A stretch of DNA of 64,000 nt from Bradyrhizobium sp. AT1 (lineage in GTDB: Bacteria; Pseudomonadota; Alphaproteobacteria; Rhizobiales; Xanthobacteraceae): contig NZ_JXDL01000001.1 in assembly GCF_001590795.1 (NCBI RefSeq), positions 1,676,903 to 1,740,902 on the forward strand. The letters run 5' to 3'. The position numbers and the translations under genes are program-made. Below, in pieces: positions 17,307-25,265 of this stretch. Below the pieces are notes generated by a model that was not told the origin of the DNA, searched no databases, and saw only the letters and a list, made by a program, of their open reading frames with translations. Position 1 is the first letter of the stretch; each line of letters starts with the position of its first letter.

Positions 17307-18635
17307 TCAGACCTGCTGGGGCCCGCGCCACGATGCCGGGCTGCCCGAAGATCCGCGCGGCAGCAGCAGCCAGAAACAGATCAGCGCGATCGCAAGCTGG
17401 CTGAACCCGTCCATGAACACGCCCGAGACCGACGCCAGGGTCGGGATGGCGATCGCGACCGTCAGCACGGCCGCCATCAACGCCGCGGGCAGATCGACGA
17501 CGAGAATGGCGGCGTACAGCGCCACCTCGAAGAAGGCGTATTCCTTCAATCTGGGCGCGCAGAGATAGAGCGCGTACATCGCGAGCACAGTGATGCGCAT
17601 CGCGGCGTCGGGATGATCGACCAGCCAGTCGTCGAGCATCTGAAGTAGCGAAGTCTTGCGAGTCGGGCGCGATGCGCCGATCATGCGCCACACCGAGATC
17701 GCGAATGGCGCGAGCACGAGTGCGATTGCGATCAGGCCATAGAGGGCGGCCACGACCGGCTTGCTGCCGGCGAGCCCGATACGGTCCGCCAGCGACAGCG
17801 CGAGGAAGAGAAGCGAGGGATTGACCTCGTTCCCCGGCGAATGCTGTCCGGGGATCTGGCCGAAGATCGCGCTCAGCCAGCTCTTGAACAGGTCCGGATA
17901 GATCAGCAGCGAAGCCAGGATCGGCAGCACGAACATGCCGGCTGCGACGGCGATCAGGACAAGCTTGCGAGCTCTCGGTTGCGGCAGGAAATAGAGCGCG
18001 GCAAGAACCGGGAAGAACACCAGCTTGAACGAGGTGACGAGGCCGAGCAAGGCCGCACCGGCGAGCTGCGGTGCGAGGCTGGTGCTGCCGTCGCGCCCGG
18101 ATTGCACAGGACGTAGCAACAAGGCCAGCGATGCCGCCGTCAACAGGCCGCTCAGGATTGCAAAATTGCCGGTCGCGATGATCCATTCGAAGCCGAGGAA
18201 ACCACCGAGCGCGAACAGGCTCCGCAGCGCGACCTCCCTCAAACCCGGCCGCGACTTGCCGAGACCGGGTAGCAGCAGCGCCGAGATCAGCGCGAGGACG
18301 AGATAGATCGGCTTGTAATGCGCGACGAGAAAGCCGCCGGCGCAAGCCGGCCGGAAGGCATCGAGCGTCACCGGAAGATAGGGATAGGAGAGCTTGGTGT
18401 CCTTCAGGTTCTTGACGTAATAGGAATCGAGCCCCTGGACGTGCGCATCGACCGCCGCGCAGTTCACCCGCGCATCCCAGCCGAACGTCTCGTCCATGCC
18501 CATATCGATGGCGACGAGCGTTGCGACCAGCACCGCCAGCGCCAGGACAAAGCGGGTCATCCAGTTGCCGCCCCGCGCATCGGCGGCAAGGGCCCCTCGG
18601 TCTCCGCCTTCCGCGGACGCGGTGACGTCAGTCAT
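17307..18635 (-). CDS. GT87-like multi-pass membrane protein, paralogue 2
   Basis: A 442-residue polytopic membrane protein starting at the ATG whose bases overlap the stop of the upstream paralogue (ATGA). After the first membrane segment comes a conserved periplasmic loop: WDARVNCAAVDAHVQGLDSYYVKNLK, then LSYPYLPVTLDAFRPACAGG. This resembles GT87/DUF2029 mannosyltransferase-like proteins that use polyprenyl-phosphate sugars; assignment is tentative. The frame stays open far upstream on this strand only because of base composition. Tandem duplicate of the gene at 18632-20050. Confidence 0.75.
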   Translation of the reverse strand: MTDVTASAEGGDRGALAADARGGNWMTRFVLALAVLVATLVAIDMGMDETFGWDARVNCAAVDAHVQGLDSYYVKNLKDTKLSYPYLPVTLDAFRPACAGGFLVAHYKPIYLVLALISALLLPGLGKSRPGLREVALRSLFALGGFLGFEWIIATGNFAILSGLLTAASLALLLRPVQSGRDGSTSLAPQLAGAALLGLVTSFKLVFFPVLAALYFLPQPRARKLVLIAVAAGMFVLPILASLLIYPDLFKSWLSAIFGQIPGQHSPGNEVNPSLLFLALSLADRIGLAGSKPVVAALYGLIAIALVLAPFAISVWRMIGASRPTRKTSLLQMLDDWLVDHPDAAMRITVLAMYALYLCAPRLKEYAFFEVALYAAILVVDLPAALMAAVLTVAIAIPTLASVSGVFMDGFSQLAIALICFWLLLPRGSSGSPASWRGPQQV

Positions 18636-20050
18636 GGCTGTGCGCCCTCCAAGTCGAGCCGTTTCGGCTCCGCGCGAAAATCCTGCAGCAGGATCCAGAA
18701 GCACATCAGCGCGGCGATGAGCAGGATGAAAGTCCCCTCGATCGCGGTCCCTGCCAGCGAGATCATCGAGGGAGCAAGCAGGCCCATGGCGAGAAAGGCG
18801 GCGAGCGGACGGACCGGCAGGTCGACGACGAGGATCGCGGCATAGAGCGCAAGCTCGAAGAAGCCGTATTCCTTGAGGCGCGGCGAGCAGAGATAGAGTG
18901 CAAACATCGCCAGCACCGTGATGCGCGTGGCCGCGCGGGGATGATCCATCAGCCAACGGTCGAGCTGCAGCAGGCGCGAGCCCCCTTCCCGCACGGGCCG
19001 GTCCGCAGCCACGCGCAGGACGGACAAGGCGAACGGCACGAGCACGAGGGCGAGTGCCGCGAGCGCATAGGTTGCGAGCACGGCGGGCCTGCCATGGATG
19101 CCGGCGTGCTCCATCAGGCTCTGCGCGAGCAGCAGCAGGGACGGATTGACCTCCACGAGATCGACCGAGTGCTGACCGGGAATCTGTCCCGCAATCGCAA
19201 GCAGCCAGCTCGCGAACAGATCTGGGTACGACAGCCGCGAGATCAGGATCGGCACGGCGAAGCTGAACGCCGCCACGGCGATCAGCACCAGCTTGCGTCC
19301 ACGCGGCAGCGGCAGAAAATAGAGCGCAGCCAGCACGGGGAAGAACACCAGCTTGAACGACGTCACAAGGCCAAGCAGCGCAGCGCCGGCGAGGCGCAAG
19401 GCAAAGCTTGGGTCCGCCGACGCTCCGTCGGCCGGCGCGCGCAGCAGAAGCATCAACGCGATCGTGGTCAGCACCCCGCTCAGGATCGCGAAGTTTCCGG
19501 ACACGTGCACCCATTCGAAACCGACGAAAGCGCCGAGCGCGCACAGCACCCTGAGCGCAACGTCGCGCGCACGCGTGCGCGTTCGGCCGAGACCGGGCAA
19601 GAGCAGCCCGCAGAGCACCGCGAGCACGAAATAGACGGCCATATAGTGACCGGCGAAAAGACCACCCGTGCAGAACGGGCGGAAGACATCCAGCGTCACC
19701 GGCAAATAGGGATAGGAGAGCGTGGTGACCTTCAGGTTCTTGACGAAATAGGGATCGAGCCCCCTGGCATGCGCATCGACCGCCGCGCAATTGACGTGAA
19801 GATCCCAGCCATAGTTCAGATCGAGCCGGGCATAATTGGCGATATTGCCGAGCACCAACAGCGCCGTCAGCGCGATCAGGCAGGCCAGCCAGGTCCTTCG
19901 CCCCGCAGCCGGGTCGGTCGAGACTCCCAACCATCGTGCTGCATCGGTCACGTCGGACACAAACGGATACCTTTCGGCCTGGTTCGATGGGGCGCCGCAT
20001 TGGCGCCGGCAATCAGCCGCCACAGTGGACAGGATGCGTTTCCGTTTCAT
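18632..20050 (-). CDS. GT87-like multi-pass membrane protein, paralogue 1
   Basis: Up to 472 residues from the start at 20050; a GTG at 19960 would give a shorter form beginning near the first membrane segment and is also plausible. The conserved loop is WDLHVNCAAVDAHARGLDPYFVKNL, followed by LSYPYLPVTLDVFRPFCTGG, each with one cysteine shared with the downstream paralogue. Multiple hydrophobic segments follow. Probable inner-membrane glycosyltransferase of GT-C fold. Its stop overlaps the start of the paralogue by 4 bp, so the pair is translationally coupled. Confidence 0.75.
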   Translation of the reverse strand: MKRKRILSTVAADCRRQCGAPSNQAERYPFVSDVTDAARWLGVSTDPAAGRRTWLACLIALTALLVLGNIANYARLDLNYGWDLHVNCAAVDAHARGLDPYFVKNLKVTTLSYPYLPVTLDVFRPFCTGGLFAGHYMAVYFVLAVLCGLLLPGLGRTRTRARDVALRVLCALGAFVGFEWVHVSGNFAILSGVLTTIALMLLLRAPADGASADPSFALRLAGAALLGLVTSFKLVFFPVLAALYFLPLPRGRKLVLIAVAAFSFAVPILISRLSYPDLFASWLLAIAGQIPGQHSVDLVEVNPSLLLLAQSLMEHAGIHGRPAVLATYALAALALVLVPFALSVLRVAADRPVREGGSRLLQLDRWLMDHPRAATRITVLAMFALYLCSPRLKEYGFFELALYAAILVVDLPVRPLAAFLAMGLLAPSMISLAGTAIEGTFILLIAALMCFWILLQDFRAEPKRLDLEGAQP

Positions 20051-20267
20051 CCCGCGGGATCGAACAGCCTCGTCCGGCGCCGAGCTTTAAGCTGGAATGG
20101 TGAATCACCGGTTTCCGGACCATCGCAAGGTTGCGCTTCGGGGCGGCCCGGCGGGTCTGACTCCCCCTCACCAATTCTTGTTCGCCCCTGTTCCGCCTGC
20201 CAGCCATCCCGAAACATGGGTTGTGCAATGCAGCATAGGCGATGGATAAAGTCGCTCGATTTCAGAG

Positions 20268-21527
20268 GTGAACTTCTTGTCCGACGTCAATGCCGATTCA
20301 TGGGTGTCCTCTGGACACCGCCCCATGGACTTTCCAGAATTTGTCATCGTGATCGCGTCCATCATGGCGCTGAATCCGCTTGCGATGGACATGATGCTGC
20401 CGGCTCTGCCCAATATCGGGGCAGCCTTCAAGATTCCCGTCGCCAACCATCTCCAGCTGGTGCTGTCGACCTTCCTGATGGGTTTCGGCGCGGGCCAGTT
20501 CATCATGGGACCGCTGTCAGACCGGTTCGGGCGACGCCCGGTGCTGCTCGGCGGAATGACGGTCTATGCCATCGCGAGCGTGCTGGCGATCGCCGCGCCC
20601 TCGTTCGAAACATTGTTGCTGGCGCGCGCGCTGCAGGGATTTGGCACCGCGGCGACACGTGTGATCGCGACCTCGATCGTGCGCGATTGCTATGTCGGCC
20701 GCAGGATGGCGAGCGTGATGTCGCTTGCGATGATGGTGTTCATCGCGGTGCCCGTGGTTGCGCCGTCGTTCGGACAGGCGGTGCTGCTGGTGTCGCAATG
20801 GCGGGGCATCTTCATCGTGCTGGCACTGTATGGCCTGCTCGCCCTCGCCTGGAGCGTGCTGCGTCTGCCGGAGACTTTGCCCGAGTCTGAACGCAGGTCG
20901 CTTGCTCCTGCCGATATACTTTCCGCCTTCCGACAGACCCTGACCAATCGGCAGACCATCGGCTACGCGATGGCCGCAGGCAGCGTCATGGGGGCGCTGT
21001 TCGCCTATGTGTTCTCGGCGCAGCAGGTCTTCACCGGCATTTACCACCTCGGTCATTATTTCCCTCTCGCCTTCGCCGCAATCGCGACCGGCGTCGCCAT
21101 TGCCGGTTTCCTCAATGCGCGACTTGTCGGTCGGCTGGGCATGCGCGTGATCTCCCACGGCGCGCTGACGCTTTATGCCGTCGTAGCATCGATCCTCCTC
21201 ATCACGGAAAGCCTGAACATGCTGCCGCTCGCCCTGTTCATGGCGCTCTCGGCCTTGATGATGTTCTCGTTCGGCATGATGGTCGCGAACTTCACTGCGC
21301 TCGCCATGGAGCCGCAGGGCCACATCGCCGGCACCGCCTCCTCGCTCTACGGCTCGATCACGACGCTGATCGGAATTGTGGTCGGCATGGCGATCGGACA
21401 AAGCTTCGACGGCACGCTGCTGCCGTTCTCGGTCGGCTTCTTCCTGTCGACGCTTGCCGCACTCGCGATCGTGCTGGTGGTCGAGAAGGGCCGGCTGTTC
21501 AAGCCGCATCACCACCCGATCGCTTGA
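20268..21527 (+). CDS. MFS drug/metabolite exporter, Bcr/CflA family
   Basis: A 419-residue 12-TM transporter of the DHA1 Bcr/CflA type. The signature between TM2 and TM3, GPLSDRFGRRPVLLGG, is present; ALNPLAMDMMLPALPNI in TM1 is typical. It starts at GTG (20268); an ATG at 20325 (MDFPEF) would remove 19 residues and sits close to TM1, so either may be used. It exports small hydrophobic compounds by proton antiport. It is divergent from the GT87-like pair. Confidence 0.9.
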   Translation: MNFLSDVNADSWVSSGHRPMDFPEFVIVIASIMALNPLAMDMMLPALPNIGAAFKIPVANHLQLVLSTFLMGFGAGQFIMGPLSDRFGRRPVLLGGMTVYAIASVLAIAAPSFETLLLARALQGFGTAATRVIATSIVRDCYVGRRMASVMSLAMMVFIAVPVVAPSFGQAVLLVSQWRGIFIVLALYGLLALAWSVLRLPETLPESERRSLAPADILSAFRQTLTNRQTIGYAMAAGSVMGALFAYVFSAQQVFTGIYHLGHYFPLAFAAIATGVAIAGFLNARLVGRLGMRVISHGALTLYAVVASILLITESLNMLPLALFMALSALMMFSFGMMVANFTALAMEPQGHIAGTASSLYGSITTLIGIVVGMAIGQSFDGTLLPFSVGFFLSTLAALAIVLVVEKGRLFKPHHHPIA

Positions 21528-21732
21528 GGAACTTCCCGGCGGCCGCGATGTTGTCCTGCAGCATTTCTGAGAGGCCGCTGCAATGGAACTGGAACACCGC
21601 GAAGATCACAGCGACGTAGAGCGGCAGCGGGCGGAACGTTCCGAACCCGGCACTGGGCCGGCTACCTTCACGACGCCTTTTGCCAGCGAGGGGCTCGAGC
21701 AGGTCCGCGACAGCCACTGCTGAGCAGGGCCG

Positions 21733-23322
21733 CTATTCGGTCGCGCGCCGGCTGGCGCTGAAATCGTCGGCGGCGCTGTTCGGGGTCGTGTCCCCAGGGC
21801 GCACCATCAACACAACCACCTCGCGCGTCAGACCCGGCCGGCCCCACAACGTGGCCTGCACGGTGAACTCACGCCTGACGACGTTTCCGTTCCGGGAGGA
21901 CGCCCACTCCATCCATCGGGTGCAAAGCTCCTGGTCGCGAAAACAGAGCGCGGCCCAACCGCGCTCGAGCGGCGCCCTGCGCGGCAAGCCGAGCGTCGGC
22001 ACGTACTCGAACGGGCCCGCATGAGGCGGATGATCGGCGCCGTAGAACGCGGTGGCGAAGGCCAGCGAACCATCACCGCTCACGGCGCTCAACGGCACGC
22101 CGGTCAGCTCCCGCCATGCGCGCGTCGCTTCTCCGGCCGCCGGAGCGTAGAGATTGCGCCCCTCCTCATAACCGCGATCGTTTCGGTAGACGGCATGGAT
22201 CGGCGCGGCGATCAGGACGGCCGCGAGCCCGACGCCGGCCACGATCACGGTCAGGTTGACCGTGTAGAAGCGCTCGATCGGGTAGCTCGTGCCGCAGACC
22301 ACGAGAATGGTGAACAGGAACAGGCCCTGCAACGCCCACAGCGACGGCAGATCAGTCCCCATCGCGAGTGAGGTCAGGATCGGCAGCACGATCGTGCCGA
22401 TAGCGACGTAAAACAGAAGCCGCAGGCCCGGGCTCATCGCCGCGAAGTCGGACGGAAACTGCTTCAAGCGCGTTCCCGCGACGAGCACCCAGAACAGGAC
22501 CGACATGCTCATCGCCGCCGCCAGCCCCAGCAGAAAGTTTCTCGCCTCGCCGAGCGACGTCGCAACGCTGCCGTTGGCATGCGCCAGCGCGTAGGTGAAA
22601 GTCGACGCGCCCGTTGTCCCGAGCCAATAGATGTGGGGTGATAGCGCGGCGAGCCCGACGACGACCGAGATCCAGGGCGAGGCGGAGGTGAAATAGGCGC
22701 GTCGCGCCGGGTGTGCCAGCGCGGCAAGCGCGAAGCTCGTGACGAGAAAGATCGAGTAATATTTGCCGACCATGGCCAGCGCGGTCGTGCATCCGACCGC
22801 GACAGCCCACAGCGGGGCCCGCGTCTCGAATGCGCGCAGGAAGCACCAGGTCGCCAGCGGCCAGGCCGCGAGCAGCACCGAATTGGCATTGAAGCGCTGG
22901 GCGTGGAATTGATAGATCGGCGTCAGCATCAGGAGCAAGAGCACCAGGATGCGCTTGTGCCCGGTCACGAATTGCCGCGCGATTTGATCGACGAAGATCA
23001 GCGCAAGCCCGGCATTGGCCATCGCCATCAACTGCAACGACCAGTCGCTGAGCGGGAAGATTGAGGTCCAGCCTGCGGCGATCCAGCCGCTCAGGGGCGG
23101 ATGCTTGTGATAGCCCCAGGCGAAATGCCGCCCCAATGCCCAGGCCTCGAGGGTATCGGGGTGCAGGCCTCCGCCGGCATAGGCGATCGCCAGATAGAGC
23201 GTCCAGATCGCAACGAAGCAGCCGACGAGAAGGGGGACGGCCCAACCCGCCTCGACGCCATCCAGCCAACGCAGGAAAGGAAGCCGCCAACGCGCCGGGG
23301 CGCGATCGGACCGTTTGGCCAT
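21733..23322 (-). CDS. Family 39-like glycosyltransferase (ArnT/PMT type)
   Basis: A 529-residue protein from the ATG at 23322 (MAKRSDRAPARW); a GTG at 23391 would add 23 residues. It has the GT39/PMT_2 layout: TM1, a loop with ARALG-like YAGGGLHPDTLEAWALGRHFAWGYHKHPPLSGW, then many TM helices and a C-terminal periplasmic domain. The HPDTLEAW and KHPPL motifs match the family. Such enzymes move a sugar from undecaprenyl phosphate to lipid A or protein on the periplasmic face. It could use the product of the GT2 at 12010-12876. Confidence 0.85.
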   Translation of the reverse strand: MAKRSDRAPARWRLPFLRWLDGVEAGWAVPLLVGCFVAIWTLYLAIAYAGGGLHPDTLEAWALGRHFAWGYHKHPPLSGWIAAGWTSIFPLSDWSLQLMAMANAGLALIFVDQIARQFVTGHKRILVLLLLMLTPIYQFHAQRFNANSVLLAAWPLATWCFLRAFETRAPLWAVAVGCTTALAMVGKYYSIFLVTSFALAALAHPARRAYFTSASPWISVVVGLAALSPHIYWLGTTGASTFTYALAHANGSVATSLGEARNFLLGLAAAMSMSVLFWVLVAGTRLKQFPSDFAAMSPGLRLLFYVAIGTIVLPILTSLAMGTDLPSLWALQGLFLFTILVVCGTSYPIERFYTVNLTVIVAGVGLAAVLIAAPIHAVYRNDRGYEEGRNLYAPAAGEATRAWRELTGVPLSAVSGDGSLAFATAFYGADHPPHAGPFEYVPTLGLPRRAPLERGWAALCFRDQELCTRWMEWASSRNGNVVRREFTVQATLWGRPGLTREVVVLMVRPGDTTPNSAADDFSASRRATE

Positions 23323-23484
23323 CGCCTGGAATGCAAAATCGATTGGCACGGGAATCGGACTAAGAAACGATGTGATGCGTAAGGACGACACATCTATTTC
23401 AAGATTGAAACAAATAGCAATGGCTGGAAATCAGAAGGGTTAAAAGCTTCCCCGTTCAAAGCTGACGCAGAGCTGACAAAACAG

Positions 23485-23514
23485 AGCGGCGCCGCTGAAG
23501 GCAGCGGCGCCGCT
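23485..23514 (-). terminator. Terminator of the oligopeptide-binding protein pair
   Basis: A perfect 13-bp stem, AGCGGCGCCGCTG and its complement, with a 4-base loop lies 34 bases past the stop at 23548. On the minus strand it is followed by CTGTTTTGTC. This fits an intrinsic terminator. Confidence 0.75.
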
Positions 23515-23547
23515 GGTAAAGACACAAAGGCACCCGTCTGCCTCCGC

Positions 23548-25155
23548 TTACTCGGACTTGTCGATATTCCAGAACACCGGCGTTGCGGGACCGTCGAGCA
23601 CGCCGGTCAGCGATTTACGCCAGGCAGTCGGCACCTGATACTGGCCGAGCGGCATGTAGAGCACCTGATCGTAAGCCTCCTTCTGGATCTCGGTCGCGAT
23701 CTTCTTTCGCTCCTCGAGCGAGGCGGCGCGAGCGAAGGCATCCTTGAGCTGCTCGATCTTGGCGTCCTCCGCCCAGCCGAACCAGCCGCCCTTCTTGCCC
23801 TGCCCGCCGACGGCGACGTTGGTGATCGGATTGTCCGCGTCGGCGCTGACCCAGTTGGTGATGAACATGTTCCAGCCGCCCTCCTTCGGGGGCTTCTGGC
23901 TGGCGCGCCGGCTCACCACGGTCTGCCAGTCGGTCGCCTGCAGGTCGACCTTGAAGCCGGCCTCGCGCAGCTGCTGCGCGACGACGATGGGTTGCGCCTT
24001 CAGCGTCAGCACGTCGCCCGGCGCCATCAGCACGACAGGTGTTCCGTCATAGCCGGATTCGGCCAGCGCCTTCCGGGCCGCGGCCATGTCGCCTCCCTTC
24101 GCCAGCGTCTCTCCGCCAACCTCCGTCGCGAACGGCGTGTCGCAGATGAAGGCGGCCGCGCAGGTCTTGTAATATTTGGGATCGCCGATCAGGGCATCGA
24201 GCACGTCCTTCTGCTTGACCGCCAGAAACGCCGCGCGGCGAACCTTGACGTTGTCGAAGGGCGGATGAAGGAAGTTCATCCGTGCGCCCGTCTGGAATCC
24301 GAACTTGTTCAGGATCTCGAGCTTGAGTCCCTTGTCGGCCTCGATGGCGGGCACCATCTCGATGGCGGGATTCTCCATGAAATCGACGTCGCCCGACTGC
24401 AGCGCGTTCAACGCGGTCTGCGCGTCCGGCATCGTGATCCATTCGACGCGGTCGACCTTCACCACCTTGCCGCCTGCAGTCCAGCTCGCCGGCTCCTTGC
24501 GCGGCACGTAATCGGTGTTCTTGACATAGATCGCCTTCACGCCGGGCTGGAATTCCGACGCCACGAACTTGAAGGGGCCGGAGCCGATCTGCTCGGGAAT
24601 CTGCTTGTCCACCGGCGTGTCGGCGAGGCGCTTCGGCATCATGAAAGCGACCCGCGAGGACGGCTTGCCGATCGATTCCAGCACCAGCGCGTAAGGCTCC
24701 TTCAGCTTCAGCGTGATGGTTTTGGAATCGGTCGCCTCGATGCTCGCGGTGAAGTCCATGAGCTTCTGGCCCATGCCGTCGACGGCCGCCCAGCGCTTCA
24801 GCGAAGCCACGCAATCTTCCGCGGTGACGGACGTCCCGTCATGCCACTTCAGCCCGTCGCGCAGCGTGAAGGTGTAGGTCAGCTTGTCGTCGGAGACCGT
24901 CCAGTCCGCCATCTGCGGCTGAACCTTGAAATTCGAATCGGTCGCGATGAGCGTGTCGTAGACCATGTAGCCATGGTCACGCGAAATATAGGCGCTGGTG
25001 AAGATCGGATCGAGGATCCGCAGATCCGAATGCATCACCGCGGTGATGGTCTTGCCTGCGGCAAAAACTGGCGAGGCCAGTGCCGAGAGTGTCGCGACCG
25101 AAAGCGCGAGCTTGGAGGCGAACGACCGACGCCCCCGACGCATGAGTTGGAACAT
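23548..25155 (-). CDS. ABC transporter oligopeptide-binding protein (SBP family 5), copy 2
   Basis: A 535-residue periplasmic binding protein. The signal peptide (basic MFQLMRRGRRSFASK, hydrophobic LALSVATLSALASPVFA, cleavage after AFA/VFA) precedes the family 5 fold (AGKTITAVMHSDLRILDPIF, then LTYTFTLRDGLKWHDG). It captures peptides or similar solutes for an ABC importer. It is nearly identical over long stretches to the copy at 25266-26876. The main visible differences cluster around residues 255-290, a region that may shape the ligand pocket. The permease and ATPase genes lie on the other strand at 28487-32108. Confidence 0.93.
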   Translation of the reverse strand: MFQLMRRGRRSFASKLALSVATLSALASPVFAAGKTITAVMHSDLRILDPIFTSAYISRDHGYMVYDTLIATDSNFKVQPQMADWTVSDDKLTYTFTLRDGLKWHDGTSVTAEDCVASLKRWAAVDGMGQKLMDFTASIEATDSKTITLKLKEPYALVLESIGKPSSRVAFMMPKRLADTPVDKQIPEQIGSGPFKFVASEFQPGVKAIYVKNTDYVPRKEPASWTAGGKVVKVDRVEWITMPDAQTALNALQSGDVDFMENPAIEMVPAIEADKGLKLEILNKFGFQTGARMNFLHPPFDNVKVRRAAFLAVKQKDVLDALIGDPKYYKTCAAAFICDTPFATEVGGETLAKGGDMAAARKALAESGYDGTPVVLMAPGDVLTLKAQPIVVAQQLREAGFKVDLQATDWQTVVSRRASQKPPKEGGWNMFITNWVSADADNPITNVAVGGQGKKGGWFGWAEDAKIEQLKDAFARAASLEERKKIATEIQKEAYDQVLYMPLGQYQVPTAWRKSLTGVLDGPATPVFWNIDKSE

Positions 25156-25182
25156 TGACGTTCTCCTGGCGAGCGGCTGGCG

Positions 25183-25212
25183 CGCGGCGCCGCTGCTGAC
25201 AGCGGCGCCGCG
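25183..25212. repeat. Hairpin between the two binding-protein genes
   Basis: A 13-bp inverted repeat CGCGGCGCCGCTG and its complement with loop CTGA. Its inner 12 bases of stem are the same as in the terminator at 23485-23514. It has no T run on the minus strand and is followed by the ribosome site of the downstream gene, so it more likely stabilises or attenuates mRNA. Confidence 0.65.
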
Positions 25213-25226
25213 TAACGTTCGGGGTG

Positions 25227-25247
25227 AAAGGCGCGCGGTGCGCCTTT
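25227..25247. terminator. Small hairpin after the first binding-protein gene
   Basis: AAAGGCGC and GCGCCTTT form a perfect 8-bp stem with a 5-base loop, 19 bases past the stop at 25266. With only three T residues it would be a weak terminator, consistent with partial read-through to the second binding-protein gene. Confidence 0.5.
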
Positions 25248-25265
25248 CCTCGATAGGACTGTCCC

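Noticed and set aside
15700..18345. An 881-codon minus-strand frame
   Set aside because: Translation is Arg/Ala-rich shadow sequence across two real genes with no family motif.
17307..20012. A 901-codon open frame on the minus strand
   Set aside because: It joins the real gene at 17307-18635 to an out-of-frame shadow of the upstream paralogue; the overlapping ATGA and the family start at 18635 define the true gene.
21499..21717. A 72-codon minus-strand frame between the MFS and GT39-like genes
   Set aside because: Contains one hydrophobic stretch but overlaps the end of the MFS gene by 29 bp and has no recognisable family; could be a remnant, not supported enough to list.
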